A DNA stretch of 53,574 bases, taken from JAFGOM01 sp964428385 (lineage in GTDB: Archaea; Halobacteriota; Methanomicrobia; Methanomicrobiales; Methanospirillaceae). This document shows positions 1 to 8,834 of this stretch, one piece after another. The number at the start of each line of letters is the position of its first letter. Position 1 is the first letter of the stretch. Below the pieces are notes generated by a model, which ran no database searches, had not been told where the DNA came from, and was given only the letters and a program-made list of their open reading frames with translations. The translations under genes and the position numbers were made by a program. Where the stretch lies: the NCBI GenBank assembly GCA_964428385.1, contig CAYRYR010000007.1, positions 1 to 53,574 of the forward strand. Reading direction: 5' to 3'.

Positions 1-373
1 CAGACGTTATTGCAGTTATCGAGCTCACTCCCGGAATAGTATTGACAGGAATATCTGGAAACCGTTCATGTAACACCGCACAGAGTCGGGAAAATGTAGA
101 GAATACCATTGGATCTCCTATTATCCCAAAGACCGCAAGACCATCCTGTGCTACCTTTGCAATACAGTCTGCATTCTTCACAAGGTGACTTGTAACCTCA
201 TCCTCATCATAGCTCATGGGAAATACAAGTTCAACAGGATTACAATATGGTGCAACAAGTTTTCCGGCAATTCCACCAGGAACAAAGACTTTATCGGCTT
301 TTTGAAGCAGAGAGACAGCATGCAGGGTGAGAAGGCCGGGATCTCCGGGGCCAAGTCCTACTGCAGTCAGCAT
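1..373 (-). CDS. cbiL: Cobalt-factor II / precorrin-2 C20-methyltransferase, 3' part cut off by window edge
   Basis: This is a SAM-dependent methyltransferase of the cobalamin corrin pathway, which methylates C20 of the precorrin-2-type intermediate in the cytoplasm. About 124 N-terminal residues are visible. They open with a GLGPGDPGLLTLHA stretch, the signature of tetrapyrrole methylases, followed by a VFVPGG stretch and then GIIGDPMVFST, which resembles the second conserved glycine/aspartate region. The start ATG at 373 overlaps the stop of the upstream cbiT by a few bases, so the two are translationally coupled. The CbiL subtype is chosen because it follows cbiT and because of the N-terminal pattern. 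A related family member such as CbiF or CbiH cannot be fully excluded from a partial sequence. Confidence 0.75.
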   Translation of the reverse strand, partial: MLTAVGLGPGDPGLLTLHAVSLLQKADKVFVPGGIAGKLVAPYCNPVELVFPMSYDEDEVTSHLVKNADCIAKVAQDGLAVFGIIGDPMVFSTFSRLCAVLHERFPDIPVNTIPGVSSITAITS

Positions 374-921
374 ACTAAACACCCACCTGTGATAATAAAG
401 ACAGGATCAATTGGTTTAAACATGATTCCCTCTGCTATCGGGTATGAATGTGATACCTGAACATGGACAATCTCATCAAACATATCATATTTTTGCAGAG
501 TTTTCATGGCAATATTGACCGTCTCGAGCATAACTGCATTGATAACAACCCGCCGTACCGAATGCTGATGCAAAAGCGCAATGACCTCTGCAAGATCTTT
601 AGATCCTCCGATAAAAGCAATATCAAGGTGTTCAATCCCGGAGAGGAACCTGACTGCATCTGTATAATGAGGAATAAGGTTACTGATTCCCATCCTGATA
701 GCCTCCTGTTGTGTCCATTCATATGCCTCACGGCGCCGATCTACCGCATGGACCATCCTGACGCGACCCGCAAGTGCAATCGAAACCCTGCCTGTTCCGC
801 ACCCCAGATCAACACAGATGTCATCCACAGTCGGTCCGAGTTTCTGCAGTGATATAGCAAGGATCTCGTCTTTTGTTGGCCCCCCGGAAGGGGGTGTATT
901 CGTACTCCTGTCAGAATTCAT
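367..921 (-). CDS. cbiT: Cobalt-precorrin-6B / precorrin-8W C15-methyltransferase (decarboxylating)
   Basis: CbiT methylates C15 and decarboxylates the C12 acetate chain of the corrin precursor, using SAM. The 184-residue protein has the family's usual length. It begins with a GGPTKDEI segment (residues 13-20), typical of CbiT, followed by the SAM-binding motif DLGCGTGRVS (residues 38-47). An IGGSKDLAEVI segment resembles the GGSGG-type substrate loop. It lies upstream of and overlaps the cbiL start, forming a cobalamin operon on the minus strand. Methanogens need corrinoids for methyl transfer, so the gene fits the host. Confidence 0.9.
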   Translation of the reverse strand: MNSDRSTNTPPSGGPTKDEILAISLQKLGPTVDDICVDLGCGTGRVSIALAGRVRMVHAVDRRREAYEWTQQEAIRMGISNLIPHYTDAVRFLSGIEHLDIAFIGGSKDLAEVIALLHQHSVRRVVINAVMLETVNIAMKTLQKYDMFDEIVHVQVSHSYPIAEGIMFKPIDPVFIITGGCLVC

Positions 922-1484
922 CAGTACCTCATATAAAAATCAGAACACATGTCAAATCACACATTCCTGTAACCCAGGGACTGGTGTATCCCACACGGAA
1001 CACGCTGCGTAAATGTACGAAATGATTATAGTGCCCAGTATAACGTATTGGAATAATCGAAGTGAAACTGACGGTTATTCCAAGGAGTGCAAGCTTAATC
1101 GCACTACTTAGATTAAGGTAAACTTTCTAGAAAGTTTCGCCATTAACTATACAGGTTCTCTTCCCTTGCTAATCATAACTTCGACTTTTTCTTTTCTGGT
1201 AACTGATACCAATCCAGTTACAAGTCGTCTAAACCTGTATCGAAAAATAGCAACGTGATGCTTTAGAGACGGAATGAAAACAGAAACCCGTTATTTAACG
1301 TTCATCGTGAACCGTTAATATACCCTTTTACAGAGAGAACCGTCTGATACAGACGCATTATTACCTCTTTCATGTCACTATATCATCATTTACGATACCG
1401 TACCTTTCCCGTATCTCAAAAAGAAAAATTGAGTCATACAGTATCATACAGCATCATAAATCAGTATACAAGAGGAATGAATGT
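922..1484. other. Divergent intergenic region, 563 bp
   Basis: This region separates cbiT (minus) from the Nudix gene (plus) and must carry both promoters. It contains copy A of the interspersed element at 1026-1152. The AT-rich stretch around 1310-1330 is a possible promoter for the plus-strand pair. No coding frame with recognisable homology was found. Confidence 0.5.
1026..1152 (+). repeat. Interspersed structured element, copy A
   Basis: This is one of three related copies of about 120 bp (others at 3061 and 18399). Shared landmarks are TAGTGC at 1029, its complement GCACTA at 1101, and a TTAAGGTAAAC tract. Between the outer arms lies a perfect 9-bp inverted repeat, TTGGAATAA with TTATTCCAA. 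The 3' part holds an 18-bp perfect palindrome at 1120-1137 (AAACTTTCTAGAAAGTTT). All three copies have the same orientation and lie upstream of a plus-strand gene. It could be a structured RNA, a small non-autonomous mobile element or a regulatory site. Confidence 0.75.
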
Positions 1485-1988
1485 ATGTACATTTATAATG
1501 GACGTCGCCTCAAAATTGAACAAAAAACAGTAGCCCTCCCAAATGGCAGAGAGATGGAGGGCATCATTGTCCACCCGAACAATGCGGTTGCAATTCTTCC
1601 TATCAAAGATGATACATGTTATCTTATCAGGCAGTACCGGTTTGCCATCGATGAATACATCTATGAAGTTCCGGCAGGAACCTGTGAACCTGGAGAAGAC
1701 CCCCAGGAGACAGCATATCGTGAGCTCATCGAGGAGACAGGGCTGGCAGCAGATCGTATCACTCCCTATGGATTCATTTATACTACACCTGGATACACAA
1801 CAGAGAAGATATGGCTCTATAAGGCAGAGGATCTCACACCAAGCAGAGCATATCAGATGGATGAAGATGAAATAATTGAGTTGCATCAGTTTAAAATTAA
1901 AGATATAAAAACGATGATATCTAACGGGAAAATCGTTGATGCAAAGACTATTTGTCTTATGACTCACTACTTTGCTGAGATTATATGA
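1485..1988 (+). CDS. Nudix hydrolase, ADP-ribose pyrophosphatase-like
   Basis: This protein probably cleaves a nucleoside-diphosphate-linked substrate such as ADP-ribose. A complete Nudix box GX5EX7REUXEEXGU is present at residues 65-87, with G65, E71, R79, E80, E83, E84 and G86 all in place. The 167-residue length and the IRQYRFAIDEYIYEVPAGT context match the ADP-ribose pyrophosphatase subgroup (NudF-like), but substrate cannot be settled from sequence. The ATG at 1485 is preceded by a GAGG Shine-Dalgarno-like sequence. The stop overlaps the next start (ATGA), so the downstream lipoprotein hydrolase is co-translated. Confidence 0.85.
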   Translation: MYIYNGRRLKIEQKTVALPNGREMEGIIVHPNNAVAILPIKDDTCYLIRQYRFAIDEYIYEVPAGTCEPGEDPQETAYRELIEETGLAADRITPYGFIYTTPGYTTEKIWLYKAEDLTPSRAYQMDEDEIIELHQFKIKDIKTMISNGKIVDAKTICLMTHYFAEII

Positions 1989-2851
1989 GAGTACTTATCC
2001 CCCTTATTATCGGGATCTTCATTCTGATAGCGGTATCAGGATGTATGGCCACACAATCCTCTGTACCAAAACAGGAATATCATATCGATTCTAAGGGGCT
2101 TTTATCCTTATCAAATCCCAATGCCACCGTCTCGACTCATATTATCAGGGAACAAGACGGAATTACTTTAGAAAAAATAACCCTGCACACACAGAAGGGA
2201 GATGTCAATGCATTGCTCGCAAGTCCGGCAAACCCAAAGGCTGCAATCGTATATGCACCAGGAGCCGGAGTTCCTGCCAGCGGTCATCTCTCCCGGGCAC
2301 AAGAATATGCAACCCATTCCATTGCTTTTCTTGTCATTGATATCAGAGGAAATGGTGGTGAAACTCCAGGTCATCCTCTTGATTTTGATTCAGATATTGA
2401 TGCATATGTAGCAGGAGAATGGCCACAGGTGTACCTTATCGTGTCAGATATGATTGCAGGAGAGCACTACCTGACAGAGAGGTTTGGAAATATTCCGGTC
2501 TGGGTTGCAGGATCCTCTAACGGTGGCAGATATGCAGCGATTGCAGCTGCAGCAGATCCGGCATTTGCAGGATACATCGGAGTATCAACAGCAGGATTTG
2601 GATTTTTGAACCTCTCAGTACGGGAGCCGGCAAAGACATTCCTTTTAAGCATTGAACCTGATATTGCAGTCGCTACCCTTGCACCACGACCGGTCCTAAT
2701 CTTCCATGCCCCTGATGACCCGGTAATTCCGTATGCAATGGGAGAATCTTTTGCAGAAAAAGCAGGAAAAAATGCATTATTTATTCCATTCAATGGCACA
2801 CATGGCATAAATCAGGAGGTCGATACCAAAATATATCAGCATATCTTCTGA
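1985..2851 (+). CDS. Lipoprotein alpha/beta hydrolase
   Basis: This is a predicted surface-anchored serine hydrolase of the alpha/beta fold, substrate unknown. The N-terminus is a hydrophobic signal segment ending in a lipobox-like VSGC, so the mature protein probably starts at the Cys and carries a lipid anchor. The nucleophile elbow is G-S-S-N-G around residues 176-180, with Ser178 the likely nucleophile. A HAPDDPVIP segment supplies the likely acid and NGTHGINQ the likely histidine. The ATG overlaps the Nudix stop codon. The oxyanion region (YAPGAGVPASGH) resembles dienelactone-hydrolase-like and prolyl-oligopeptidase-like families. Confidence 0.8.
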   Translation: MRVLIPLIIGIFILIAVSGCMATQSSVPKQEYHIDSKGLLSLSNPNATVSTHIIREQDGITLEKITLHTQKGDVNALLASPANPKAAIVYAPGAGVPASGHLSRAQEYATHSIAFLVIDIRGNGGETPGHPLDFDSDIDAYVAGEWPQVYLIVSDMIAGEHYLTERFGNIPVWVAGSSNGGRYAAIAAAADPAFAGYIGVSTAGFGFLNLSVREPAKTFLLSIEPDIAVATLAPRPVLIFHAPDDPVIPYAMGESFAEKAGKNALFIPFNGTHGINQEVDTKIYQHIF

Positions 2852-3060
2852 ATGTCAGCAGTCCTTTCTGGTATAATGGTGCCCCGGGTCCTGCACTACC
2901 CAGAACAGGGATATCATTTTTTGCCGAGAGAGATATAAGGGCTGTGTCACACAATATATACGAGCTTTAGAACTATACCTATGATACACTGCAATACCAG
3001 GTACGCGGGCTGACTCCCCCAAATTTCAGCAAAGAAACCTCTGATGCGCTGATATTCATA
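2852..3060. other. Intergenic sequence without recognised feature
   Basis: Nothing coding is supported between the hydrolase stop and repeat copy B. The sequence probably holds the terminator of the Nudix/hydrolase pair and part of the promoter of the aRF1 operon. No clear hairpin with a T run was found. Confidence 0.35.
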
Positions 3061-3178
3061 TTATAGTGCCTTGCAGAACTCCGGGAATGATTAAATTATA
3101 AGATGGTCATTCCAGGACGTGCATGTTAATCGCACTACATAGGTTAAGGCAATCTTTCGATGAAATGTTGCCTGTACC
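3061..3178 (+). repeat. Interspersed structured element, copy B
   Basis: This is the second copy of the element. TAGTGC at 3064 and GCACTA at 3132 are kept exactly. The inner inverted repeat reads GGAATGA with TCATTCC, where copy A has GGAATAA with TTATTCC. The paired position changed on both arms, so pairing is preserved. A 3' hairpin at 3147-3173 has AGGCAA and TTGCCT outer arms. The copy ends about 30 bp before the chosen aRF1 start at 3208. The in-frame ATG at 3160 lies inside the element and is probably not used. Confidence 0.75.
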
Positions 3179-3207
3179 CATACAAACCAATAGAGCAGGT
3201 TCACCAT

Positions 3208-4479
3208 ATGACAGAAGATACACCAAAAGATAATGCCAGACGTAAGTATGATTTTAAAAAGATGCTTGAGAAGCTCCAGGTTAAGGAGGGGAGCGGAACT
3301 GAACTGATATCACTCTACATCCCGCCTGATAAACAGATCTATGATGTCACAGCACAACTGCGCGATGAATTCGGGCAATGCTCAAATATCAAATCAAAAC
3401 AGACCCGCTCAAATGTGCAGAGTGCCATCTCTTCCATTCTGGCCCGTCTTAAATATTACTCAAAACCTCCTGTAAACGGAATGGCCATCTTCTGTGGTGC
3501 CATCAATAAACACGGAGACCGCCAGGATCTTGAGTGTAATGTGGTAGACCCGCCTGAACCGCTGAACCTCTATATGTACCGCTGTAGTTCTACGTTTGAG
3601 CTGGAACCACTCAAGGCGATGCTGGAGGAGAAAAACGTATATGGACTCCTTGTTCTCGACAGACGTGAGGCATACTGGGGATTTTTACGTGGAAACCGGA
3701 TAGAACCAATTGGTGGAACAACTTCCACAGTCCCTGGAAAACAGCGGAAGGGGGGTCAGTCGAGTGCCCGTTTTCAGCGACTTCGTGAGATTGCTATCCA
3801 TGAGTTCTATAAAAAGATCGGCAGTCGATCTAGTGACGTTTTCCTGCAGGAGAAAGAATTCTTTGAGCGCTTTAAGGGTGTCCTCATAGGAGGTCCATCA
3901 CCAACTAAAGAGGAATTTGAAGCAGGTAGTTATCTGCATCACGAAATTCAACGCCGGATTATAGGACTCTTTGATATCTCATATACAAATGAGAGTGGTC
4001 TTCCTGAACTCGTTGATGCTGCCGCAGATGCGCTTAAAGGACAGGATGTCATCGAAGAGAAAAAGATTATGGAACGGTTTTTCAAGGAACTTGTCAAAGA
4101 CGACGGCCTTGCGGCATATGGAGAACAGAGTATCCGTCAGAATCTTGAGATAGGTTCTGTTGATATGCTTCTCCTCTCTGAAAAACTCAGACAGTCACGC
4201 CTGAAATTTCTCTGTGAAAGCTGTGGATATAACAGCGAAGTAACCATCAAGGTTGAAGTGTTCAAGGATTCAAGCGACTATGATGCAGGGAACTGCCCCA
4301 AATGTACATCCCCGCTAGTCCTTACTGAGGATATTGACATCGTTGATGAACTGACCACACTTGCCGACCTCTCAAATACCTCTGTAGAGATTATTTCTGA
4401 TGATTTTGAAGAAGGGACGCAGCTTTTCACTGCTTTTGGCGGGATAGCGGCGATTCTTAGATACAGGACAGGGTACTGA
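3208..4479 (+). CDS. prf1: Peptide chain release factor aRF1
   Basis: The protein recognises all three stop codons on the ribosome and triggers hydrolysis of peptidyl-tRNA. The NIKS decoding motif lies near residue 60. The catalytic GGQ is at residues 182-184, in the context KGGQSSARF. The C-terminal domain has CESC and CPKC pairs, likely a zinc site, as in archaeal aRF1. The start at 3208 (MTEDTPKD) gives 423 residues, close to family length. The upstream in-frame ATG at 3160 would add 16 residues encoded by repeat copy B. The stop overlaps the argS start, opening a four-gene translation operon. Confidence 0.95.
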   Translation: MTEDTPKDNARRKYDFKKMLEKLQVKEGSGTELISLYIPPDKQIYDVTAQLRDEFGQCSNIKSKQTRSNVQSAISSILARLKYYSKPPVNGMAIFCGAINKHGDRQDLECNVVDPPEPLNLYMYRCSSTFELEPLKAMLEEKNVYGLLVLDRREAYWGFLRGNRIEPIGGTTSTVPGKQRKGGQSSARFQRLREIAIHEFYKKIGSRSSDVFLQEKEFFERFKGVLIGGPSPTKEEFEAGSYLHHEIQRRIIGLFDISYTNESGLPELVDAAADALKGQDVIEEKKIMERFFKELVKDDGLAAYGEQSIRQNLEIGSVDMLLLSEKLRQSRLKFLCESCGYNSEVTIKVEVFKDSSDYDAGNCPKCTSPLVLTEDIDIVDELTTLADLSNTSVEIISDDFEEGTQLFTAFGGIAAILRYRTGY

Positions 4480-6146
4480 TGTATATCGATGCTATAACCA
4501 TAATAACCAACATTTTGCAGGAAACAACAGGGCGGGATGACATTGTTCTCATACACGGCGGTGATCATGCAGATCTTGCATCTACGGTAGCATTTGCCAT
4601 AGGAAAAGAAGAGAAGACGTCGCCTGCACAGGTAGCTTTAAGGATAGCAGACCAGATACGCGATGCTGTCAGAGAGAAAGCTAATGCAACAACAGAAGTC
4701 ACTGGTCCGTATATCAATTTTATCTTTAATCAAAAATACCTGGCATCTGTTCTTGCAGCCGCGGTACAGGATGAATATGGAAAATGCCAGAATAAAGCAG
4801 GGACCGTTGTTCTTGAACATACCAGTGCAAATCCTAACGGACCGCTGCATGTCGGGCATATCAGAAACACCATCATCGGAGATACACTGGCCCGCTGCTT
4901 TAGAAAGGCAGGATATAATCTTGAAGTTCAGTATTATGTCAATGATATGGGACGCCAGATAGCAATCGTTGCCTGGGGTGTTGAGGAACAGAAAACCAAT
5001 ATTCACACCGACAGGAAAGGTGACCACCTGATTGCTGATGTCTATATCAAAGCAAACAAAGATCTTGAAGCAGATCCGTCAAAGAACGCCGCCATTGACC
5101 TTCTGATGCAGCAGGTTGAAGCAGGGGATCAAAAAACGGTTACACGATTCAGAGAACCGGTTAAAAGATGTCTTGACGGGTTTAAAGAAACGCTTGCAGG
5201 GTTGAATGCACATCACGACAGGTTCGTCTATGAGAGCGACTTTGTTAAGAACGGAGATACAAACCGTATCCTTGCAAGGATTTCATGGTTGCCCCAGGCA
5301 AAAACAACAGATATTCTATCAGTTGATCTCACATCATTTGGATTTGAGAAGGAATATGTCTTAAGAAGATCTGACGGGACCAGTGTGTATGCTGCCAGGG
5401 ATTTAGCATACCACACCTGGAAAGGGAGAAATTTTGGCAGGGTCATCGATGTTCTCGGTGCTGATCACAAACTTATCGGAACTCAGTTACAGGCAACCCT
5501 CCATCTTCTTGGCGAACAGAAACCTGACATTATATTCTTTGAGTTTGTCTCCCTTCCAGAGGGCTCCATGAGCACCAGAAAAGGGAAGTTTGTACCAGCA
5601 GATGATCTGCTCAGTGAAGCACGGGAACGGGCTTTAATAGAAGTTACTACCAGACGGCCTGAACTGGATGAAGCGGTCAGGAACAGTATTGCAACCTCTG
5701 TATCTGTAGCAGCCATCAGGTATGACATCATTAAGACCATCCCTGAGAAGAGCACAGTCTTTAACTGGGAAGAAGCGCTTGATTTTGAGAAGCAAAGTGG
5801 TCCATATATTCAGTATGCCCATGCCCGTGCCTGCAGTATTCTTGATAAAGCCGGTGATTTTAACCATGCAGCAGAGATAAAAACAGAGACTGAAATAACC
5901 CTTCTCAAACATATCGGTCGGTTTCCATTTATCATAGAGGAGATAGTACAGGAACTCAAACCACATCTTCTGGCTCTCTATGCTCGTGAGCTTGCAGACC
6001 TGTTCAATTCATTTTACCATGCTGATCCGGTACTTAAATCTCAGGGAATTACACGTGATAGCCGTCTCTCCCTGGTAAAGGCAACACAGAACACTCTTAA
6101 AGAGGCACTAGAAACGCTGGGTATCGATGCCATCAGATCCATGTAA
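4479..6146 (+). CDS. argS: Arginyl-tRNA synthetase
   Basis: This class I synthetase charges tRNA-Arg. The HIGH-type motif appears as PNGPLHVGHIRNT near residue 124. In place of a clean KMSKS there is GSMSTRKGKFV near residue 362, as expected for ArgRS. An N-terminal additional domain and a C-terminal anticodon-binding DALR-like domain (AHARACSIL onward) complete a 555-residue protein. Its ATG overlaps the aRF1 stop codon, and its 3' end overlaps the start of taw1 by about 20 bp, indicating one transcript. Confidence 0.95.
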   Translation: MYIDAITIITNILQETTGRDDIVLIHGGDHADLASTVAFAIGKEEKTSPAQVALRIADQIRDAVREKANATTEVTGPYINFIFNQKYLASVLAAAVQDEYGKCQNKAGTVVLEHTSANPNGPLHVGHIRNTIIGDTLARCFRKAGYNLEVQYYVNDMGRQIAIVAWGVEEQKTNIHTDRKGDHLIADVYIKANKDLEADPSKNAAIDLLMQQVEAGDQKTVTRFREPVKRCLDGFKETLAGLNAHHDRFVYESDFVKNGDTNRILARISWLPQAKTTDILSVDLTSFGFEKEYVLRRSDGTSVYAARDLAYHTWKGRNFGRVIDVLGADHKLIGTQLQATLHLLGEQKPDIIFFEFVSLPEGSMSTRKGKFVPADDLLSEARERALIEVTTRRPELDEAVRNSIATSVSVAAIRYDIIKTIPEKSTVFNWEEALDFEKQSGPYIQYAHARACSILDKAGDFNHAAEIKTETEITLLKHIGRFPFIIEEIVQELKPHLLALYARELADLFNSFYHADPVLKSQGITRDSRLSLVKATQNTLKEALETLGIDAIRSM

Positions 6147-7020
6147 AAGTCTGCAGAAGATGGGGTACCTGTTCTTTGATCCTGCCTCTTCTGCAGCTCT
6201 TAAACCCTGCATGTGGTGCAAAAGGGCACTCGTGGGGGGAGAAATGTGTTACAAGCACCAGTTTTATGGAATCGAAAGCCACCGCTGTGCCCAGATAACA
6301 CCAACCCTTGCATGTAACCAACACTGTCTCTTCTGCTGGCGCTCATTTGAACATGTATATCCTGAGACACGACAACTTGCACCAGAAGAGATTGTAAACA
6401 GGGTTGCATTTCATCAGAAAAAAGCACTTGCCGGTTATAAGGTCTCATACCGGACCGATCAAAAACGCTACCAGGAGTCACTTGTCCCAAACCAGATAGC
6501 AATATCACTGTCTGGAGAGCCAACCTTATATCATGAACTACCGGCTCTTATTGATCTCTTTAATGCACAAGGCTGTACAACATTTCTGGTAAGCAACGGG
6601 ACAAACCCTGACATGCTCAAAAAGTGCAATCCATACCAGATGTATGTCTCCCTGACAGCACCAGACCGGGAAACGTATCTGTATGTGGCACAACCTGATG
6701 AAGACTACTGGGATAAAATAATGGAGAGCCTCTCTCTCCTCAAAAACCGGCGGTCTGCCATCAGAATAACGTTGGTGCAGGGAATTAACGACCACAATCC
6801 TGATGCCTACGCCAGGATGATAGAGGACTCAGGTGCCCGTTATGTCGAGGTCAAAGGGTATATGCATGTCGGGTACAGCCAGAAACGACTCACCCGGCAG
6901 CATATGCCTGAGCACGAAAGGATACGTAACTTTGCAGAGAGTCTGTGCGAAAGAACATCATATATGATTATGGATGAGAACACCCTCTCAAGGGTGGTTT
7001 GCCTGGAGCGAACACGATGA
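6127..7020 (+). CDS. taw1: tRNA 4-demethylwyosine synthase, radical SAM
   Basis: Taw1/TYW1 condenses N1-methylguanosine-37 of tRNA-Phe with pyruvate to make the tricyclic 4-demethylwyosine base. The radical SAM cluster motif is CNQHCLFC (Cys63, Cys67, Cys70, CX3CX2C). N-terminal cysteines (CMWCKRAL, MCYKH) are positioned to bind the second iron-sulfur cluster described for archaeal TYW1. The SGEPTLY and VSNGT segments match the family. The gene overlaps argS upstream, and its stop overlaps the sepS start. It is 297 residues, typical for archaeal enzymes lacking the flavodoxin domain. Confidence 0.92.
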   Translation: MPSDPCKSLQKMGYLFFDPASSAALKPCMWCKRALVGGEMCYKHQFYGIESHRCAQITPTLACNQHCLFCWRSFEHVYPETRQLAPEEIVNRVAFHQKKALAGYKVSYRTDQKRYQESLVPNQIAISLSGEPTLYHELPALIDLFNAQGCTTFLVSNGTNPDMLKKCNPYQMYVSLTAPDRETYLYVAQPDEDYWDKIMESLSLLKNRRSAIRITLVQGINDHNPDAYARMIEDSGARYVEVKGYMHVGYSQKRLTRQHMPEHERIRNFAESLCERTSYMIMDENTLSRVVCLERTR

Positions 7021-8621
7021 AATTTGATGCAGACGAATATAAAAAACTTGCCAGAGCCGATTTTGAACAGGCCTGGCACCAAGGACCACAAGTTCTGACC
7101 CTTCCCGGAAGAGAGAGACAATACCCTGGATTTATGTATCCCAGGGCAGAACCACATCCGATATTTGCAACGATACAGAAACTGCGGGAGACCTACCTGA
7201 TGATGGGTTTTCATGAGGCTGAAAATCCGATTATTATCGAAGAAAAGGAGGTTTACAAGCAGTTTGGTCCGGAAGCAATGGCTGTTCTCGACCGGGTCTT
7301 TTATCTTGGCGGGTTACCCCGGCCAAATGTTGGAATCGGAAAAGAGCAGTTAAAGAAGATAGAGACAATAATTGGCACTACTATATCAGATGCAACAGAA
7401 GGGGTACTACGAGAGACACTTCATGCGTATAAAAAATCTGAAATTGATGGGGATGAACTTACCCATGAATTATCCACTGTGCTAAAGACTGATGATGCAA
7501 AGGTAATTGATATCCTTGATCAGGTATTCCCGGAATTTCGGGAACTCCGACCTGAATCGTCACGGCAGACACTGCGGTCCCACATGACCAGTGGCTGGTT
7601 TCAGACTCTTGGATCCATCTGGGAACGATATGAAAGACCCATAAAATTATTCTCAATTGATCGCTGCTTTCGACGTGAGCAGGCAGAGGATGCCCAGCGG
7701 TTAATGAGTTATCACTCTGCATCCTGTATCATTGCAGACGAAGATGTAACCCTTGATGATGGGAAAGCGATTAGTCACTCACTTCTCTCAGCTTTTGGCT
7801 ATACTGACTTCTCATTCCGCCCTGACGAGAAACGATCAAAATATTATATGCCAGATACACAGACAGAGGTCTATGCACGCCATCCGGTTCATGGATGGGT
7901 TGAGGTCGCAACATTTGGTCTCTACTCACCATCAGCACTTGCAGAGTACGGAGTAGGTGTTCCGGTAATGAACCTCGGACTTGGCGTAGAACGACTTGCT
8001 ATGATTGCATACCAGGCTGATGATGTAAGAATTCTCTGTCATCCCCAGTTCTATCCACGCCGGTATACTGATTTTGATCTGGCACAGGCAGTCTCACTTC
8101 AGAGTGAGCCAAAGACGCAGGCTGGGCGTATGCTTGCAGCTGCAATCACCACAACAGCTTCAGCTCATGCAACCGATCCAGGGCCCTGTTCATATTCAGC
8201 ATGGGAGGGAATTATCGGAAATGTGAGTGTAAAGGCATTTGTTGAGGAACCAGAAGAGAATGCAAAACTCTGTGGTCCCGCGTGTTTTAATGATATCTAT
8301 GTCTATGAAGGTTCAATCCTTGGGATTCCTGATACTGAAAAATTTGCTCTTGTCAGAAAGGAGGGGGTTGCAACCGGAATATCCTATCTCGACGCTGTTG
8401 CTGCCCGTGCCGCCCATGATATTGAGCAGGCTGCTATGTGTGAAAAGGAAGGTAAGATCCAGGTGAAAATTGCCCGTCTTCCAGGTGATATCAACCTTAA
8501 AATAGCAGAGCATGCAATGCGCTTTATTACCGATTCAAAGCAGAAAATTGACGTCCGCGGCCCGGTTTTCCTCACAGTGCGTTCAGAAATTACAAAAGCG
8601 CATACAGATTCGGATTCGTGA
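7017..8621 (+). CDS. sepS: O-phosphoseryl-tRNA(Cys) synthetase (SepRS)
   Basis: SepRS attaches O-phosphoserine to tRNA-Cys. SepCysS then converts it to Cys-tRNA, the route used by methanogens. The class II fold is indicated by motif 2 (DRCFRREQAED) and motif 3-like GLGVERLAMI, and the 534-residue length fits. The ATG at 7017 overlaps the taw1 stop (ATGA) and is preferred over an upstream TTG at 6999. No SepCysS gene is seen in the window. The later steps need sulfide or persulfide, so the sulfur genes at 16-23 kb could be relevant, but there is no direct link. Confidence 0.93.
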   Translation: MKFDADEYKKLARADFEQAWHQGPQVLTLPGRERQYPGFMYPRAEPHPIFATIQKLRETYLMMGFHEAENPIIIEEKEVYKQFGPEAMAVLDRVFYLGGLPRPNVGIGKEQLKKIETIIGTTISDATEGVLRETLHAYKKSEIDGDELTHELSTVLKTDDAKVIDILDQVFPEFRELRPESSRQTLRSHMTSGWFQTLGSIWERYERPIKLFSIDRCFRREQAEDAQRLMSYHSASCIIADEDVTLDDGKAISHSLLSAFGYTDFSFRPDEKRSKYYMPDTQTEVYARHPVHGWVEVATFGLYSPSALAEYGVGVPVMNLGLGVERLAMIAYQADDVRILCHPQFYPRRYTDFDLAQAVSLQSEPKTQAGRMLAAAITTTASAHATDPGPCSYSAWEGIIGNVSVKAFVEEPEENAKLCGPACFNDIYVYEGSILGIPDTEKFALVRKEGVATGISYLDAVAARAAHDIEQAAMCEKEGKIQVKIARLPGDINLKIAEHAMRFITDSKQKIDVRGPVFLTVRSEITKAHTDSDS

Positions 8622-8834
8622 AAAGAGTCAATTTATCCAAAGGAAATCGGTTTTTTCTCCCATTTTGCTCATTTTTTACAATCTCCTTTTCCTGAACCCC
8701 TGGAGGATATATGACACTATTCATCCTTCAACTCTCTAATCTGAGCAAATTACAACAGATCTAATGATAATATTAAAAATAATCAGGGCTATAGTTAAAC
8801 CTTAAGAGTATAACTGACAGTATGGGAAATCAGG
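8622..8834. promoter_or_regulatory. sepS terminator region and promoter of the PKD protein gene
   Basis: T-rich runs just after sepS (around 8650-8690) are typical of archaeal intrinsic termination. An AT-rich stretch at about 8762-8782 (AATATTAAAAATAATC) lies at promoter distance from the ATG at 8835 and is a plausible TATA/BRE region. Both assignments come from composition only. Confidence 0.35.

Noticed and set aside
1461..1967. 168-codon minus-strand frame antisense to the Nudix gene.
   Set aside because: The plus frame has a complete Nudix box; the antisense frame shows no domain.
3160..3207. N-terminal extension of aRF1 from ATG 3160.
   Set aside because: The extra 16 residues are encoded by the interspersed element and do not resemble aRF1, which normally begins as in the protein from 3208.
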